DNA from: Methylocapsa sp. D3K7
Lineage (GTDB): Bacteria > Pseudomonadota > Alphaproteobacteria > Rhizobiales > Beijerinckiaceae
DNA: 64,000 nucleotides
Direction of reading: 5' to 3'
Assembly (NCBI RefSeq): GCF_029855125.1
Contig: NZ_CP123229.1
Location: forward strand, 2,393,501 to 2,457,500
Shown here one piece after another: positions 45,601-57,661 of the stretch. Under the pieces are notes generated by a model. That model made no database searches. It had not been told where the DNA came from and saw only the letters and a program-made list of their open reading frames with translations. The position numbers and the translations under genes were made by a program. The first letter of the stretch is position 1, and each line of letters starts with the position of its first letter.

Positions 45601-46601
45601 GACATTCCCTCCACGGCAGCGGTGAACAGGCTCGGTGCGCCACCGGTATGCAGAAAGAGAACGTCATCCGCACCGGCATAGCGGCCTTGCGATAGTAGCG
45701 CGCTGTAGCCGGCCATGGCTTTGCCAGTATAGGTGGGATCGAGGAATACGCCTTCGGCGCGCGCTGTTGCGGCAATCGCGTTTTGCCCTTGTGGCGACGG
45801 TACGCCGTACCCCACTCCGAGGAAGCCATCATGGACGCAGAGTTCGACGCTACTGAGCTGCGCAGGACAATCGAGCACGGCGGCTGCTTCGGCCGCTAAA
45901 TTCCGGGCTCGCGCCAAAGCCTCAACTGCCGGCCGGCTAACGGTGATCGCTTCCAGCCGCCAAACTGCGCCGAACAACGCGGTGCCTAATAGCCACCCTG
46001 CCAGCGTTCCGGCCCCTCCCACGGCCATAACTACTGCTCGCGGCATGATGCCGAGAACCGCGCACTGTTCGAGGGTCTCGCGTACCGCCAGTACGTGGGC
46101 CAGGACACCGAGGGCGCAAGCGCCTCCGCGAGGAACGCTAAAAGGTCGACCGCCCCGCGCGACAACCTTGGCTGCGGAGGCCTCGATTCCGCGATCCACA
46201 GAAGCGCGGTCCGCATCGCCGGTAAAGACAATCTCCGCCCCGAGCACTCGGGTCAACCAATGGTTTCCTTCGGCCCTCAACGGCGGTTCCCCCCAGTAAA
46301 TGGCGACACAACGTAATCCGGTCATGGCAGCCACTCCAGCGCTAGCCCGTACGTGGTTCGAGAGGGGACCGGCACCGGTAACCAAAGTGTCGGCGCCTTG
46401 GCGCAGCGCTTCGGCGATGATGAGATCCAAGGAACGAACCTTATTGCCGCCGAATGCAAACGGGAGGAGATCATCCCGCTTGAACCACAGTTGTGGGCCG
46501 CCAAGCGCAGCCGAAAGGCGGCAGGCGGGGGCGAGCGGCGTCGGTTCCGTCACGAGCGACAGACGCGGCAGCGCATCGAGGTCGGCGGTCCAGGAGGTCA
46601 C
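45597..46601 (-). CDS. xcbE: D-cysteine desulfhydrase/ACC deaminase-family PLP enzyme of coenzyme M synthesis
   Basis: 334 aa from the GTG at 46601, which overlaps the xcbD stop (GTGA) and follows GGGAG; an upstream start at 46643 overlaps by 46 nt and is less likely. Fold type II PLP enzyme: KRDDLLPFAFGGNKVRSLDL contains the PLP Lys, then GAGPLSNHVRASAGVAAM and AVGGAGTLAGWLLG. A protein of this family (XcbE1) belongs to the bacterial coenzyme M pathway of Xanthobacter autotrophicus Py2. It follows ComA and two lyases here, as there. L-cysteate sulfo-lyase (CuyA) is of the same family and is the main alternative. Confidence 0.75.
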   Translation of the reverse strand: MTSWTADLDALPRLSLVTEPTPLAPACRLSAALGGPQLWFKRDDLLPFAFGGNKVRSLDLIIAEALRQGADTLVTGAGPLSNHVRASAGVAAMTGLRCVAIYWGEPPLRAEGNHWLTRVLGAEIVFTGDADRASVDRGIEASAAKVVARGGRPFSVPRGGACALGVLAHVLAVRETLEQCAVLGIMPRAVVMAVGGAGTLAGWLLGTALFGAVWRLEAITVSRPAVEALARARNLAAEAAAVLDCPAQLSSVELCVHDGFLGVGYGVPSPQGQNAIAATARAEGVFLDPTYTGKAMAGYSALLSQGRYAGADDVLFLHTGGAPSLFTAAVEGMS

Positions 46602-47956
46602 GGCGGGCTCCCATTTAGGACCCGGTCTACCAGCTCTTGACACTGCCCGGTGTGGGCCTCAATGGAAAACAGTCGGCCGATTTCCTTCTCCGTCAGGTGA
46701 ACACGGATGTCCGGATCCTCCGCAGCGATGACGGCGAAGGACTTGTCTTCGCTCCGCGCCGAGGCGGCCAGCCGTTGAACCACACGATGCGCTGTCTGCT
46801 TACCGATGTGGCGGGCGAGGGCGAGCACGAGGGCTTCCGAAAAGAGATGCCCTCCAGAAGCTTCCACATTGGCGCGCATGCGGTCGGCTCGCACCTCTAG
46901 CCCGGCGAGTAGGGACGCGAGCAAGGCATGGGCCTTGCTTGCCGCCATGGTTAGCTCCGGCACGGCATGCCATTCCGCCTTCCACGACCTGCCATCGCGC
47001 TCGTGGTCGTGAACCAAGCCTTCGGTAAGAAGCCCGGCATTGGCCCGCACCACTCGGGCCAGGGTTCCGAGATGCTCGGCCATCTCCGGGTTGCGTTTGT
47101 GCGGCATTGTGATGCTGCCCACCCCGCCGGCTAGGGATGGTTCGCGGAGTTCGGCGATCTCGTCGCGCTGCAGGTTGTAAATTTCATGGCCAATCCGATC
47201 GGCGGTGCCGGTGGAAAGCACGAGCAGATGCGCCCATTCGGCTAGGATATCGCGGCTCGCCGTCCATGACATGTCCGGCTCACGCAGGCCGAGACGCCCG
47301 AAAAATTGCTTTTGCACCGCCAGCGCCTGGGTACCCATGGCCGAAAGACTACCGACGCCGCCGCAAAGCTGGCCGATGTCCATCCGCTTTGTGGCCTCGT
47401 CGAAACGTTGCCGGTGACGTCGCAGCTCGGCGAGCCACCCTGCAGCCTTGAAGCCGAAGGTGATCGGCAAGCCTTGCTGGCCGTGGGTTCGCCCGGCCAT
47501 GGCCGTGTCGCGGTGGCGGCGGCAAAGTTCAGCCGTCGTCACCATCGCGCGCTCGAGGTCGGCGACAAGCAGGCCGCGCGCTTCGCGCAGCGTAAGTATG
47601 AGCCATGTATCGGTAAGATCCTGGACAGTGGCCCCGAAGTAGAACCATTCGCCACCGGACGAGGAGCATCGGCGCCCGACGGCCGCGATAAGGCCGGCCA
47701 TCGAATGGCAGGTTGCTTGGTATCCTTCCCGGCACTCCCCCAGAAAGCCAGCGTCGACCACGATCGATCGGCATGTCGCCTGAATGTCTCGGGCCGCCTC
47801 CGCTGGAATGAGCTCATGCTCAGCCTGGATTTCCGCCAACAGGTCCAGCAGATCGAGCCATCGCCGAGTTCGCGGCACATCGGCGAATAGCGCCCGCATC
47901 TCCTGCGTAGCCCACGCATCGCCATAGATGGCCGAGCCGAATGACCATTCCGTCAT
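46598..47956 (-). CDS. xcbD: Aspartase/fumarase-superfamily lyase of coenzyme M synthesis (second)
   Basis: 452 aa, start overlapping the xcbC stop by ATGA. Superfamily signature GSITMPHKRNPEMAEHLGTL near residue 280, and the two other conserved blocks (AGRTHGQQGLPITFGFKAAG; the N-terminal SMAGLIAAVGRR region). Looks like the adenylosuccinate lyase/cycloisomerase branch. The bacterial coenzyme M route uses two members of this superfamily after ComA. Which of the two steps (phosphate elimination or a later addition/elimination) this one does cannot be told from sequence. The xcbD name follows gene order. Confidence 0.75.
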   Translation of the reverse strand: MTEWSFGSAIYGDAWATQEMRALFADVPRTRRWLDLLDLLAEIQAEHELIPAEAARDIQATCRSIVVDAGFLGECREGYQATCHSMAGLIAAVGRRCSSSGGEWFYFGATVQDLTDTWLILTLREARGLLVADLERAMVTTAELCRRHRDTAMAGRTHGQQGLPITFGFKAAGWLAELRRHRQRFDEATKRMDIGQLCGGVGSLSAMGTQALAVQKQFFGRLGLREPDMSWTASRDILAEWAHLLVLSTGTADRIGHEIYNLQRDEIAELREPSLAGGVGSITMPHKRNPEMAEHLGTLARVVRANAGLLTEGLVHDHERDGRSWKAEWHAVPELTMAASKAHALLASLLAGLEVRADRMRANVEASGGHLFSEALVLALARHIGKQTAHRVVQRLAASARSEDKSFAVIAAEDPDIRVHLTEKEIGRLFSIEAHTGQCQELVDRVLNGSPP

Positions 47957-49482
47957 TTGGCGTCTCCCACGAACGTCTCCGCCTCGGTGTGGAGGCGGCG
48001 GAGGGCAATTTCCCGGCGTGCGCGCGCGGCCTCGAAGTCGTGGCGGCGCTCACCAACCGCCTCAGTCAGTACGGAAGCCATCGCCGTCACCTCTTCCGGT
48101 GCAGCTCCGCCAACATCGGTCCTCACTGCGACGCAGGCCGCCGGATCGAGCGCCGCTGCGACCAATCCATCAGAGACGCCATCGGTTGGCAGGCCAGCGG
48201 CCCGCAAGGCGTTGCCGACGTCGCTCACGGTCGCCTCGGCTAAACTACGGCCATTCTCTTCCAGCGTTCCGACGAGACGGCCAACAACTCCATGGGCGGA
48301 GCGATAATCGATTCCGGTTGCCCCCATCAGGCGCTCGGCGAGATCGGAAGCGCATGTCGACCGATCGTCCAAGGCGGCAAGGGCACGGGCCTCGTTTATG
48401 CTCAGCCCATCCACGCATTCGGCGACCAGGGACGCAACCTCGCCAGCGGAGCGCACCGCGTCCGGCACCGCCTCATAGGCGAAAAAGCGATTGTCCATCT
48501 GGCCCGAAGGTGTCCGGGCAGCAGCGGCGATTCCAGCCTGCGCGCCAATCAGTCGATTTGCCACAGCCCTGACGAAGGCCAGTGCGAATGGATTGCGCTT
48601 TTGCGGCATGATTTTACTAGCCCGAGCGTGGCGGTCGGCCAGCCTGACGAACCCGAATTCGGCCGAGGAGAAGATCATCAGATCCTCCACCAAGCGATCC
48701 AAATTAACCGCCGCCATCACGGCAACGGCAGATGCTTCAAGGGCAATGTCGGCCTGCCACATGGCATCGCGGGCGTGTCGAACCGGCTCGCGAAAACCTA
48801 GCCGGTCGGCCAGCTTGCGCCGATCCTGCATCGTTACCGAGCCGTTGGAACTGCCGATGCCAGCCGGGCACTCGTCGACCCGGTCGTAAAGGGCGCGGAC
48901 CCGATCGAGGTCGCGCAGCATCGGCCAAGCAAAGGACTGAATGTAATGGCCAAATGTGGTCGGTTGGGCCGCCTGTAGATAGGTATAGTCGGGCATCAAA
49001 GCGTCTCGGTGCCGCAAGGAGACTGCATTGAGGGCCTCGGCCGCCTTGGCCAGGGCCTCGCCGAGGCCAAGTAGTTCGTCGCAGAGAGTCAGATGATAGG
49101 CCGTTGTCAGCGCCTCGCGCCGGGCCCGTGCGACGCCCAGCCAGCCGACCGCCTCGGTGCGTTCGGCGAGCCATGCCTCCCGATTCGTGTACAGGTCGCC
49201 GTAACCGCCGGTCGGCGAGAAGGAGGATGGCGCCTTGTCGAGCGCAAGAAGAGCTGCGATCAAGGCGCGGGCGCTATCGCGAGGGATGATGCCTCGCTCG
49301 GCAAGGGTCATCGTATGTGCGAGATCGACCCACCCGATCGACCGGGTCAGGCCTTGTTGCGCTTGCAGCTCGCGACTGAACGCAATGTCGGTGAGGCACC
49401 TCGATGGCGCTTCCATCAACCGTTCCCCGACCTCCAGAACGGCGGCGCCGGGGATTTCGCGGAAGGGGATGGTCGGCCTCAT
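47953..49482 (-). CDS. xcbC: Aspartase/fumarase-superfamily lyase of coenzyme M synthesis (first)
   Basis: 509 aa; GGAGAGAAAA before the ATG, which overlaps the comA-like stop (ATGA). Argininosuccinate-lyase branch: signature [40 protein letters not shown] and [20 protein letters not shown]. In Xanthobacter the first such enzyme removes phosphate from phosphosulfolactate to give sulfoacrylate. The position right after the ComA homologue fits that job. Substrate assigned by context only. Confidence 0.75.
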   Translation of the reverse strand: MRPTIPFREIPGAAVLEVGERLMEAPSRCLTDIAFSRELQAQQGLTRSIGWVDLAHTMTLAERGIIPRDSARALIAALLALDKAPSSFSPTGGYGDLYTNREAWLAERTEAVGWLGVARARREALTTAYHLTLCDELLGLGEALAKAAEALNAVSLRHRDALMPDYTYLQAAQPTTFGHYIQSFAWPMLRDLDRVRALYDRVDECPAGIGSSNGSVTMQDRRKLADRLGFREPVRHARDAMWQADIALEASAVAVMAAVNLDRLVEDLMIFSSAEFGFVRLADRHARASKIMPQKRNPFALAFVRAVANRLIGAQAGIAAAARTPSGQMDNRFFAYEAVPDAVRSAGEVASLVAECVDGLSINEARALAALDDRSTCASDLAERLMGATGIDYRSAHGVVGRLVGTLEENGRSLAEATVSDVGNALRAAGLPTDGVSDGLVAAALDPAACVAVRTDVGGAAPEEVTAMASVLTEAVGERRHDFEAARARREIALRRLHTEAETFVGDAK

Positions 49483-50369
49483 TTTTCTCTCCGGGCGGGT
49501 CCGATCGGGACCGCATTCTCAACCCGCGCCGGATCCCAGCGGCCGGAACCGATGGATTGATTGGCGACCGTCGAAAACGTTTCGAAACGCAAGCCGCAGC
49601 GCAGGGCCTCCAGAGCAAGGCATTCTTGCGGTCGGATATTGCCCAGGCTAACATTGGCGCCGAAGCGGCAAACCAAATAGGCCTGCTGGGTGCCGAGGGG
49701 AGCCTCCCAAATCAGGCGAGGCGCGGAATCGCCGACCAATCCGATGATCTCGTCAAGGAAACTGGTGCGGATTTCGCCCTTCTGGTCGTAAATGCCGATG
49801 CCTTGGCCGCACTCCCTGCCTTCGATGATCACCCAGGAGGCGCCCCAGGTCAGATCCTTCAAGACCTGCTCGGCCAGTTCCTCAGCCGTCGGCTGCCGCT
49901 TAGGATCTTTGCGGCCAACCTCGGTGATGGCGACAAGCCCCGCGTCGCGCGCGCAGTCTATGACCCGCCGGCGACGGTCTCCGGGCAGGTCGATCGTCCC
50001 CTCGGAAATCTCGATCGCCCCGAACCCCAGCTCCTTCGCGTGTCGCATGAAGACGCGGCAATGCTGCTGAACGATGGCCGCTTCGAGCAAGGTGCCGCCG
50101 GGATAAGTCAAGACGTCGCGCTCACGGAGTAGTGCCAGCTTCTCCTCAAGAATCGCCAGCGGCATCAAGGCTGAGGTGCCGAAACCGAACTTCCAATGGT
50201 CGATATGCTCGCCCGCCAGCGCCAAGATGTCCCGCAAGGCGGTGGCACCGAGGCCGGTGTCAATGATCATCGTGACACCGGTCGTCCGCGGCCGGCGGAT
50301 CCTGCGGTTTACGATCACGTCGAGGGACCATACGCCCTGCCAGGGCGATCTAAACCCAGTCGATGTCAC
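49479..50369 (-). CDS. xcbB: Phosphosulfolactate synthase, ComA family (coenzyme M synthesis)
   Basis: 296 aa with a GTG start (GAGGGAG seven bases upstream) inside the end of the preceding gene. Adds sulfite to phosphoenolpyruvate, the first step to coenzyme M. TIM-barrel family signature throughout: [110 protein letters not shown] and VSLGNI. The match to ComA is strong over the whole length. Outside methanogens ComA homologues also occur in Bacillus spores (sulfolactate) but the lyase and xec neighbours settle the coenzyme M role. Confidence 0.9.
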   Translation of the reverse strand: MTSTGFRSPWQGVWSLDVIVNRRIRRPRTTGVTMIIDTGLGATALRDILALAGEHIDHWKFGFGTSALMPLAILEEKLALLRERDVLTYPGGTLLEAAIVQQHCRVFMRHAKELGFGAIEISEGTIDLPGDRRRRVIDCARDAGLVAITEVGRKDPKRQPTAEELAEQVLKDLTWGASWVIIEGRECGQGIGIYDQKGEIRTSFLDEIIGLVGDSAPRLIWEAPLGTQQAYLVCRFGANVSLGNIRPQECLALEALRCGLRFETFSTVANQSIGSGRWDPARVENAVPIGPARREK

Positions 50370-51288
50370 GCGACAGCTCCCTCAAGGCCTGTTCAATCAT
50401 CGACAGGTTTGCTCCCCACGGGACCACCATGATCTCGCCCTCACGTTCGATGTCGAATTCCCAAAGACAGCATTTCAGGATGGTCGGCTCGCGCCGGCGG
50501 CCGGCAATAATGCGCGGGCACATTTCTACTCGCCGCGGCTCATCGCCATAGAAGTGGCGGTGGAACTGCAGGCTACGTTCGCAGCCGATCAGGGTCCAGT
50601 CGCGGCGTTTGGCGGGCCGCTCGTCGAGGTAGTAAACCGGGGCGCCGAGGTCGTCGAGGCCCCCTGATCTGCAGGGGACCAGGAAGGCCGGCACCGAGAT
50701 GTCCCGCACAAGATCTTTTAGTTCTATACGCTCAAGGACCGGGATGATCGGAGGTAGATCGGCGTAACTGAGAACGTGGCAAACGAGGTCGAAGAGCTTC
50801 GGAGGCTCGGGAGGAGCTACTTCGACGACTTTAAGAACGAAGGGACTCGGATGATGGATGAAGTTGACGTGGTCGTATTTCCCTTCGCAGATCAGCGTCC
50901 GGTCTTTGCCGATGCCGTGGCGCCTCGCCAGTGCGGCTAGGGCCGACCGGTTTGCACAGTCGGTTTGGGGCTCGCGCACGTAAGCGCAGGAATCCGGTAG
51001 AGCCAAGACCTCCACATGCACGATCGGCGCGAAAAGAGGCTCCCGGTCGGTGGCATCGACGGCGATTATCGCGTGTCTTCCGTCCGGCGCGCAAAGCACG
51101 ATAAACTCGGTGCGGCGGTACGTCTCCCGGCCGAGGAAGAAGCTCGCAATGCCATGCTCCGTCATTGGGCCGTCATAGCCCTGGACGCTGACCCCGCGGT
51201 ATGGCAGCGGAACGACGTTGAGCTTGTCCTTGAACAGTGGGCGGACAGGCTTGGCGGTGGAGTGGAGCGGGCCGGCTGATGCGGGCAT
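50350..51288 (-). CDS. Unrecognised 312-aa protein in the coenzyme M operon
   Basis: Start ATG at 51288 after GGGAGGAAAGTCTT. No signal peptide, no membrane span, and no motif that I can assign (possibly one of the recent DUF families). It has many Cys and His residues ([35 protein letters not shown]) and ordered beta-like stretches ([40 protein letters not shown]). It overlaps xcbB by 20 nt and follows the CoA-transferase genes by 20 nt, so it is made with both. Candidates: a reductase or thiol-transfer step, or an assembly factor. All inference. Confidence 0.6.
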   Translation of the reverse strand: MPASAGPLHSTAKPVRPLFKDKLNVVPLPYRGVSVQGYDGPMTEHGIASFFLGRETYRRTEFIVLCAPDGRHAIIAVDATDREPLFAPIVHVEVLALPDSCAYVREPQTDCANRSALAALARRHGIGKDRTLICEGKYDHVNFIHHPSPFVLKVVEVAPPEPPKLFDLVCHVLSYADLPPIIPVLERIELKDLVRDISVPAFLVPCRSGGLDDLGAPVYYLDERPAKRRDWTLIGCERSLQFHRHFYGDEPRRVEMCPRIIAGRRREPTILKCCLWEFDIEREGEIMVVPWGANLSMIEQALRELSRDIDWV

Positions 51289-51308
51289 AAGACTTTCCTC
51301 CCAAGCCC

Positions 51309-52148
51309 CTAGGCGATTGCATATCCGCGCCGCATATCCTCGGCGCGGATCTCCTTCTCGTGGACCTTGAGCGGATCGAGCCGCCGGATGAGTTCGACCA
51401 CGGAGCGCTCCGGCGCTGGAATCGTCTCGACCTGGGCGGCGAGCCCGGGCGTGAAGCCCGTGTTCTCTAGAACCTCGTCTATTGAGGTGTCGGGGTACAC
51501 CGCAATTAGACGAGCCTTCCCGTCGGCATCGAAGTCAAACAAGCCGAGTTCGGTCACAAGCCATTGGGGGCCGTTGCCGCGATGGCCGAGCTCCTTTGCC
51601 GGCCGTCCGTCTCGAGTGCGATGGCCGAGATTGGTGATGAAATCGCAGTCCTCTACCAGACGGAATCGGCGCTGGCCCTTGGCGTCCTCCGGGGAACGAT
51701 GGGCCGTGGTCCAAAGGGTGACGTAGGCGGCGTCGCAGGACAGATTACAGCCACCACCGCCGCCGGGCAATTTGAGCGTGATATTCGGATAGCCCAGCGC
51801 AGTAACGTTGCAGTTGCCCCATCTGTCGATCTGTAGGCCGGAGAGAAACATCCGTCCCATGCGCCCTGCCGCTGCGAGGTCGAACAGCTCACCAATAGCG
51901 AGCGATGATGATGCACCGCGGTCCATCACCCAGTCATTAGTCGTTGGGGCTAGGAAGGGCGGTTCGGGGTTGACGCCATAGGTGGCACCGGCCACCAAGA
52001 CCATGCGGGGCGCATGGGTCCGCTTAGCCACATGCATGGCGAGCTGGATCAGCGGCGATCCGAATCCGTGGAAGACCAGCGTTCCATCCTCTATCGTGCG
52101 GGCGAGCGTTGCAATCATCATCTCGCCCAGGGTGCAGCTTGTCGTCAT
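51309..52148 (-). CDS. CoA-transferase, beta subunit (glutaconate CoA-transferase type)
   Basis: 279 aa, start overlapping the alpha stop (ATGA). Family signs: MIATLARTIEDGTLVFHGFG, VMDRGASSSLAIGELFDLAA, FLSGLQIDRWGNCNVTALG and KLPGGGGGCNLSCDAAYVTL. With the alpha subunit it would move CoA onto a carboxylic acid. In this operon the natural acid is the beta-keto acid made by 2-KPCC (acetoacetate from propene), giving acetoacetyl-CoA. The family also acts on glutaconate, 3-oxoadipate and steroid-derived acids. Confidence 0.75.
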   Translation of the reverse strand: MTTSCTLGEMMIATLARTIEDGTLVFHGFGSPLIQLAMHVAKRTHAPRMVLVAGATYGVNPEPPFLAPTTNDWVMDRGASSSLAIGELFDLAAAGRMGRMFLSGLQIDRWGNCNVTALGYPNITLKLPGGGGGCNLSCDAAYVTLWTTAHRSPEDAKGQRRFRLVEDCDFITNLGHRTRDGRPAKELGHRGNGPQWLVTELGLFDFDADGKARLIAVYPDTSIDEVLENTGFTPGLAAQVETIPAPERSVVELIRRLDPLKVHEKEIRAEDMRRGYAIA

Positions 52149-53104
52149 GCCACCGCCTCATCCAGGTAGAGCCGTTTCCAGGCTTCGGGACCGTCGCACC
52201 AGGAGGAAAGACGGGCGCGGGTCTTTTCGCCGCCGATCCGCGCCAGATAATCGGCGTGGTCTGGCACGCCGTGGACGAAAACAGAGAGATACTCGACCGA
52301 GAAGGTGCCGGCGCCTTTGCGGGCGGCCTCGTAGTACAGGGCGGTATGGCGCCGGTCGTAGGCATAGAGGGGATAGCAGGCGGTGGGATGCGCGCCAAAC
52401 GGGACCTCGCTCACAGCAGTCACATAGAAATACGGGATGGTGACACCGCCAAGTTCGCTTAGCCGCTCGGTCGGGACGATCTCTTCGACGGTCGCCAGCA
52501 CAGCGCGGGACGCCTTCGCGAACAGAATGTCGGCAACCGGCGGTCCCTGGATCAGTAGGTTGCCCTGAGCGTCCCCATACTGGGCGTGAACGAGGGCAAC
52601 GTCGGGCTCGATTGCCGGCACCAGAAGCAGCTCTTCGCCGGTAAAGGGGCAAACCATTTGCCTATACTCCGGGTGAAGCGAGAGAAAGCTGGTGCCTCGG
52701 ACCGACCGCACGGGCATGAAAGGTAAGCCTTGGATCGCGGCTCGCAACTGCTGCACCAGAGTGTAGCAGCAGCTGTCATCAACGCTGACGGTTCCGGATT
52801 CCAGCGCGCGCCGGTAATTCGGCGCCATGCCAAAATCCTGCTCGAAACCGACATAGCTCTCGGAAGACCGCGAAATGGCGCCGCCGCCGCTCAGCAGGTC
52901 GATATCAATGCCATGCGCCGAGCCCACTACGGTGAGACCCTTGACGCCATGGCGCAGCATGGCCCGCAACAAGGCCATGGGCTCACGCGAGGACAGGCCG
53001 CCGCCGACCGCGACAAGGGCGCCATCGGCGACCCGTGCTGCGAGATCCTCAAGCGTCGTCCGCTTGTCGTGGTCGGTATATACGGGGCGTGGGGTCCGAG
53101 CCAT
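52145..53104 (-). CDS. CoA-transferase, alpha subunit
   Basis: 319 aa from the ATG at 53104 (AAGGCGGCAAG before it); a TTG at 53122 is less likely. The start LEDLAARVADGALVAVGGGL and the later TGEELLLVPAIEPDVALVHA and QYGDAQGNLLIQGPPVADIL are typical of the alpha subunit of class I-like CoA-transferases. Overlaps the beta gene by 4 nt. A 29-codon SDR-like remnant lies just upstream. Confidence 0.75.
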   Translation of the reverse strand: MARTPRPVYTDHDKRTTLEDLAARVADGALVAVGGGLSSREPMALLRAMLRHGVKGLTVVGSAHGIDIDLLSGGGAISRSSESYVGFEQDFGMAPNYRRALESGTVSVDDSCCYTLVQQLRAAIQGLPFMPVRSVRGTSFLSLHPEYRQMVCPFTGEELLLVPAIEPDVALVHAQYGDAQGNLLIQGPPVADILFAKASRAVLATVEEIVPTERLSELGGVTIPYFYVTAVSEVPFGAHPTACYPLYAYDRRHTALYYEAARKGAGTFSVEYLSVFVHGVPDHADYLARIGGEKTRARLSSWCDGPEAWKRLYLDEAVA

Positions 53105-53118
53105 CTTGCCGCCTTCTG

Positions 53119-53208
53119 TCAAATCGCCGCCATGCCGCTATCGACCGCCATGACAAAAACAGCACCGGTGATCCTTGCTGCTCTCCTATCCTCCCATCGC
53201 TTCGACAT
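53119..53208 (-). pseudogene. 29-codon SDR remnant (start fused to C-terminus)
   Basis: Preceded by GGAGGT. Reads MSKRWEDRRAARITGAVFVM and AVDSGMAAI. The second half looks like the C-terminus of a short-chain dehydrogenase (ITGAVFVVDGGMAA in relatives), and the first part equals the start of the remnant at 54987. It appears to be an SDR gene that lost its middle. Confidence 0.5.
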
Positions 53209-53326
53209 TCTCAGACCTCCCTCGGAAAATCACGATTACCCACCGCAACGGGCGGCAATTCATTAAGTTGCCGAATGGCGACGAGACCCGGGGCTCAGAC
53301 CGGCCGAAAAAAGAAGATAGTACGCC

Positions 53327-54925
53327 CTACCGGGAGGGGTTGCGAATCAGATCCGCCGCCTTCTCGGCTATCATGATCGTTGGCGCGTTCGTGTTGCCGC
53401 CCACGATCGTCGGCATGATCGACGCGTCCACGACCCGCAATCCTTCAGTTCCGCGCACTTTCAGACGGGGATCAACGACCGCCATCTCGTCATTGCCCAT
53501 CTTGCATGTGCCAGCCGGGTGCCAAGTGGTGGAGGCGGTGCGCCTAATGAAGGACTCGATATCCGTGTCGCTTCTCACATTCACTCCCGGCGCTATCTCC
53601 TCGCCACGGATGTCATCGAATGGCCTGGCGTACAGAATTCTGAGGTTCCAACGCACACCTGAAACGGCGCATCTCATGTCGTCGGATACGCTCAAGTAGT
53701 TGAAGTTGATCATCGGCCGATCAAGGGGATCGGACGAAGCGAGTGTGATCTCGCCGCGGCTAAGCGGCCGATTGATATAGGAGGTGAAGGTTATACCATG
53801 CCGGTTTGGCGGCCCGGCTTCGGGGTAATCAGGAGAGAGAGTCATCAGGAAGAATAGTTGCAGTGCGGGATTCGCCTCTTTTGGTTCGCTTTTGACAAAA
53901 GCTCCTGCCTCCAGGAAGTTCGAGCCGAGCGCGCCGCCTCGATGCGCTTCGTACTTCTGAAGTTCGGCCGCCTTCATTTCATCGGGAAGCGGGGCGAAGG
54001 TGAGCGGTTGCATGATCTCGCAACGCACTCTCGTGTGAAGGTGATCCTGCAGATTCTTTCCCACACCCGGGAGATCCAGGCGAACATCGATCCCCTGCCG
54101 CTTGAGTTCGCCCTTTGGTCCGATTCCGGAAAGCATCAGTAACTGCGGTGAACGCAAAGCGCCTGCGGAAACGATGACCTCACAGGCCGCGCGCGCGCGC
54201 TCGAAGGCTCCGAAGTGGAGATATTCGACTCCCACTGCGCGCGCTCCGGTGAAAATCAGCTTGGTCGCCTGGGCGTGGGTCAGGATGGTCAGGTTCGGAC
54301 GCGAGCGCGCGGGGTGAAGATATGCATCAGCAGCGCTGCAGCGGGCGCGGTTGGCGAGCGTGGCCTGCAAAGGACCGCAGCCTTCCTGAAACTCTCCATT
54401 GAAGTCTGGGTTGAACGGGATGCCCACCTCCTGCGCGGCGGCGAGATAGCGTTCGACGAGAGGGTTCGAAGGCGAATGGCTTTCGACCCTAAGGGGACCG
54501 TCCGCGCCGTGATAGCGGTCGGAAAGGGTCTTATTGCCCTCGGCTTTCACGAAATAAGGCAAGACGTCGTCGTAGCTCCAGCCCTCATTTCCGCAGCGAC
54601 GCCATTCGTCGTAGTCACCGCGATTTCCGCGGATGTAGATCATGTAATTGATGGAGCTCGATCCGCCGAGCACCCGGCCTTGAGGGACAAAGATTCGGCG
54701 CCCATTCAAATGCGCCTGGGGAAGAGTTCTGTAAGCCCAGTCATAGGGGCTGTCCTGGAGACGTCCATAGAATGCCGGTATCCGGATCGAGGGTTCGTCA
54801 TCCTCGCCGCCGGCTTCGAGCAACAATACCCGGCAGGCAGGATCCCCCGTCAATCGGCTTGCCAAGACGCACCCCGCTGATCCGCCACCGACAATGATGT
54901 AGTCGAACATGACTCCTTCCATCAT
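53327..54925 (-). CDS. GMC-family flavoprotein alcohol oxidoreductase
   Basis: 532 aa; the ATG at 54925 overlaps the stop of the upstream remnant (ATGA), while [10 protein letters not shown] at 54910 is the alternative start. FAD motif [21 protein letters not shown] signature [16 protein letters not shown], and the C-terminal HPAGTCKMG with INNY-like [18 protein letters not shown]. Family members oxidise choline, glucose, long-chain or aromatic alcohols. In this operon it may oxidise a hydroxyalkyl compound, possibly the S-hydroxyalkyl-CoM that has no SDR here, or an alcohol made from the alkene side chain. Substrate unknown. Confidence 0.8.
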   Translation of the reverse strand: MMEGVMFDYIIVGGGSAGCVLASRLTGDPACRVLLLEAGGEDDEPSIRIPAFYGRLQDSPYDWAYRTLPQAHLNGRRIFVPQGRVLGGSSSINYMIYIRGNRGDYDEWRRCGNEGWSYDDVLPYFVKAEGNKTLSDRYHGADGPLRVESHSPSNPLVERYLAAAQEVGIPFNPDFNGEFQEGCGPLQATLANRARCSAADAYLHPARSRPNLTILTHAQATKLIFTGARAVGVEYLHFGAFERARAACEVIVSAGALRSPQLLMLSGIGPKGELKRQGIDVRLDLPGVGKNLQDHLHTRVRCEIMQPLTFAPLPDEMKAAELQKYEAHRGGALGSNFLEAGAFVKSEPKEANPALQLFFLMTLSPDYPEAGPPNRHGITFTSYINRPLSRGEITLASSDPLDRPMINFNYLSVSDDMRCAVSGVRWNLRILYARPFDDIRGEEIAPGVNVRSDTDIESFIRRTASTTWHPAGTCKMGNDEMAVVDPRLKVRGTEGLRVVDASIMPTIVGGNTNAPTIMIAEKAADLIRNPSR

Positions 54926-54987
54926 GGGCCGATCCCGGGGCCGGAGTCAGTGGTCATCATCCTCTTGCCTTCCACTCGCTTCGACAT
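54922..54987 (-). pseudogene. 21-codon SDR remnant (N-terminus only)
   Basis: Preceded by GGAGGT. Reads [20 protein letters not shown] then P and stop. Compare the usual SDR start, LEGKRVMVTGAGSGIG: the glycine-rich nucleotide loop is still recognisable. The 40 nt around its start match those at 53208. Its stop overlaps the GMC start, so it may still couple translation. Confidence 0.5.
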
Positions 54988-55027
54988 TCTTGAACCTCCG
55001 ACGGAAGACCAAACGTGCTTGTGTCGA

Positions 55028-57384
<2,357 letters not shown>

Positions 57385-57402
57385 TTACAAATGTCCTCTT
57401 GG

Positions 57403-57600
57403 TCAGCCGCCGCAACAGTGACAACCGGCACCATGCCCGCTCTCCCAAGGATGGGGCTCTGGACGCTTTTCTGGATCTGGCCGCGCGCGGCGGCCGCCGC
57501 ATCCCGAGCACGTCCATTCGGTGGGCATGCGAGCCCCCTTCAGTACGAGGCTCTTCGCTACACGCTCGCAGTCGGGACAGACGATTGTGTAAACTGGCAT
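57403..57600 (-). CDS. FmdB-like zinc-ribbon protein of the xec operon
   Basis: 65 aa from the ATG at 57600 (GGAG seven bases upstream). Two CxxC pairs: IVCPDCERVAK and WTCSGCGGRRA, then a Pro-rich tail ending HPWESGHGAGCHCCGG with three more Cys. Stands between xecA and xecC with gaps of about 60 nt on each side. Could be a metal chaperone for the zinc site of XecA or a small regulator. No published role that I know. Confidence 0.6.
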   Translation of the reverse strand: MPVYTIVCPDCERVAKSLVLKGARMPTEWTCSGCGGRRARPDPEKRPEPHPWESGHGAGCHCCGG

Positions 57601-57661
57601 TTCAACTCCCCTGGTGGCAGGTGTGGCGGGGACCCTCCGGCACCCCCGCCACACGGTTAAG

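Noticed and set aside
45597..46601. Plain ACC deaminase or D-cysteine desulfhydrase for amino acid use
   Set aside because: Family membership is right, but tight overlap with ComA-type and lyase genes makes a coenzyme M role much more likely.
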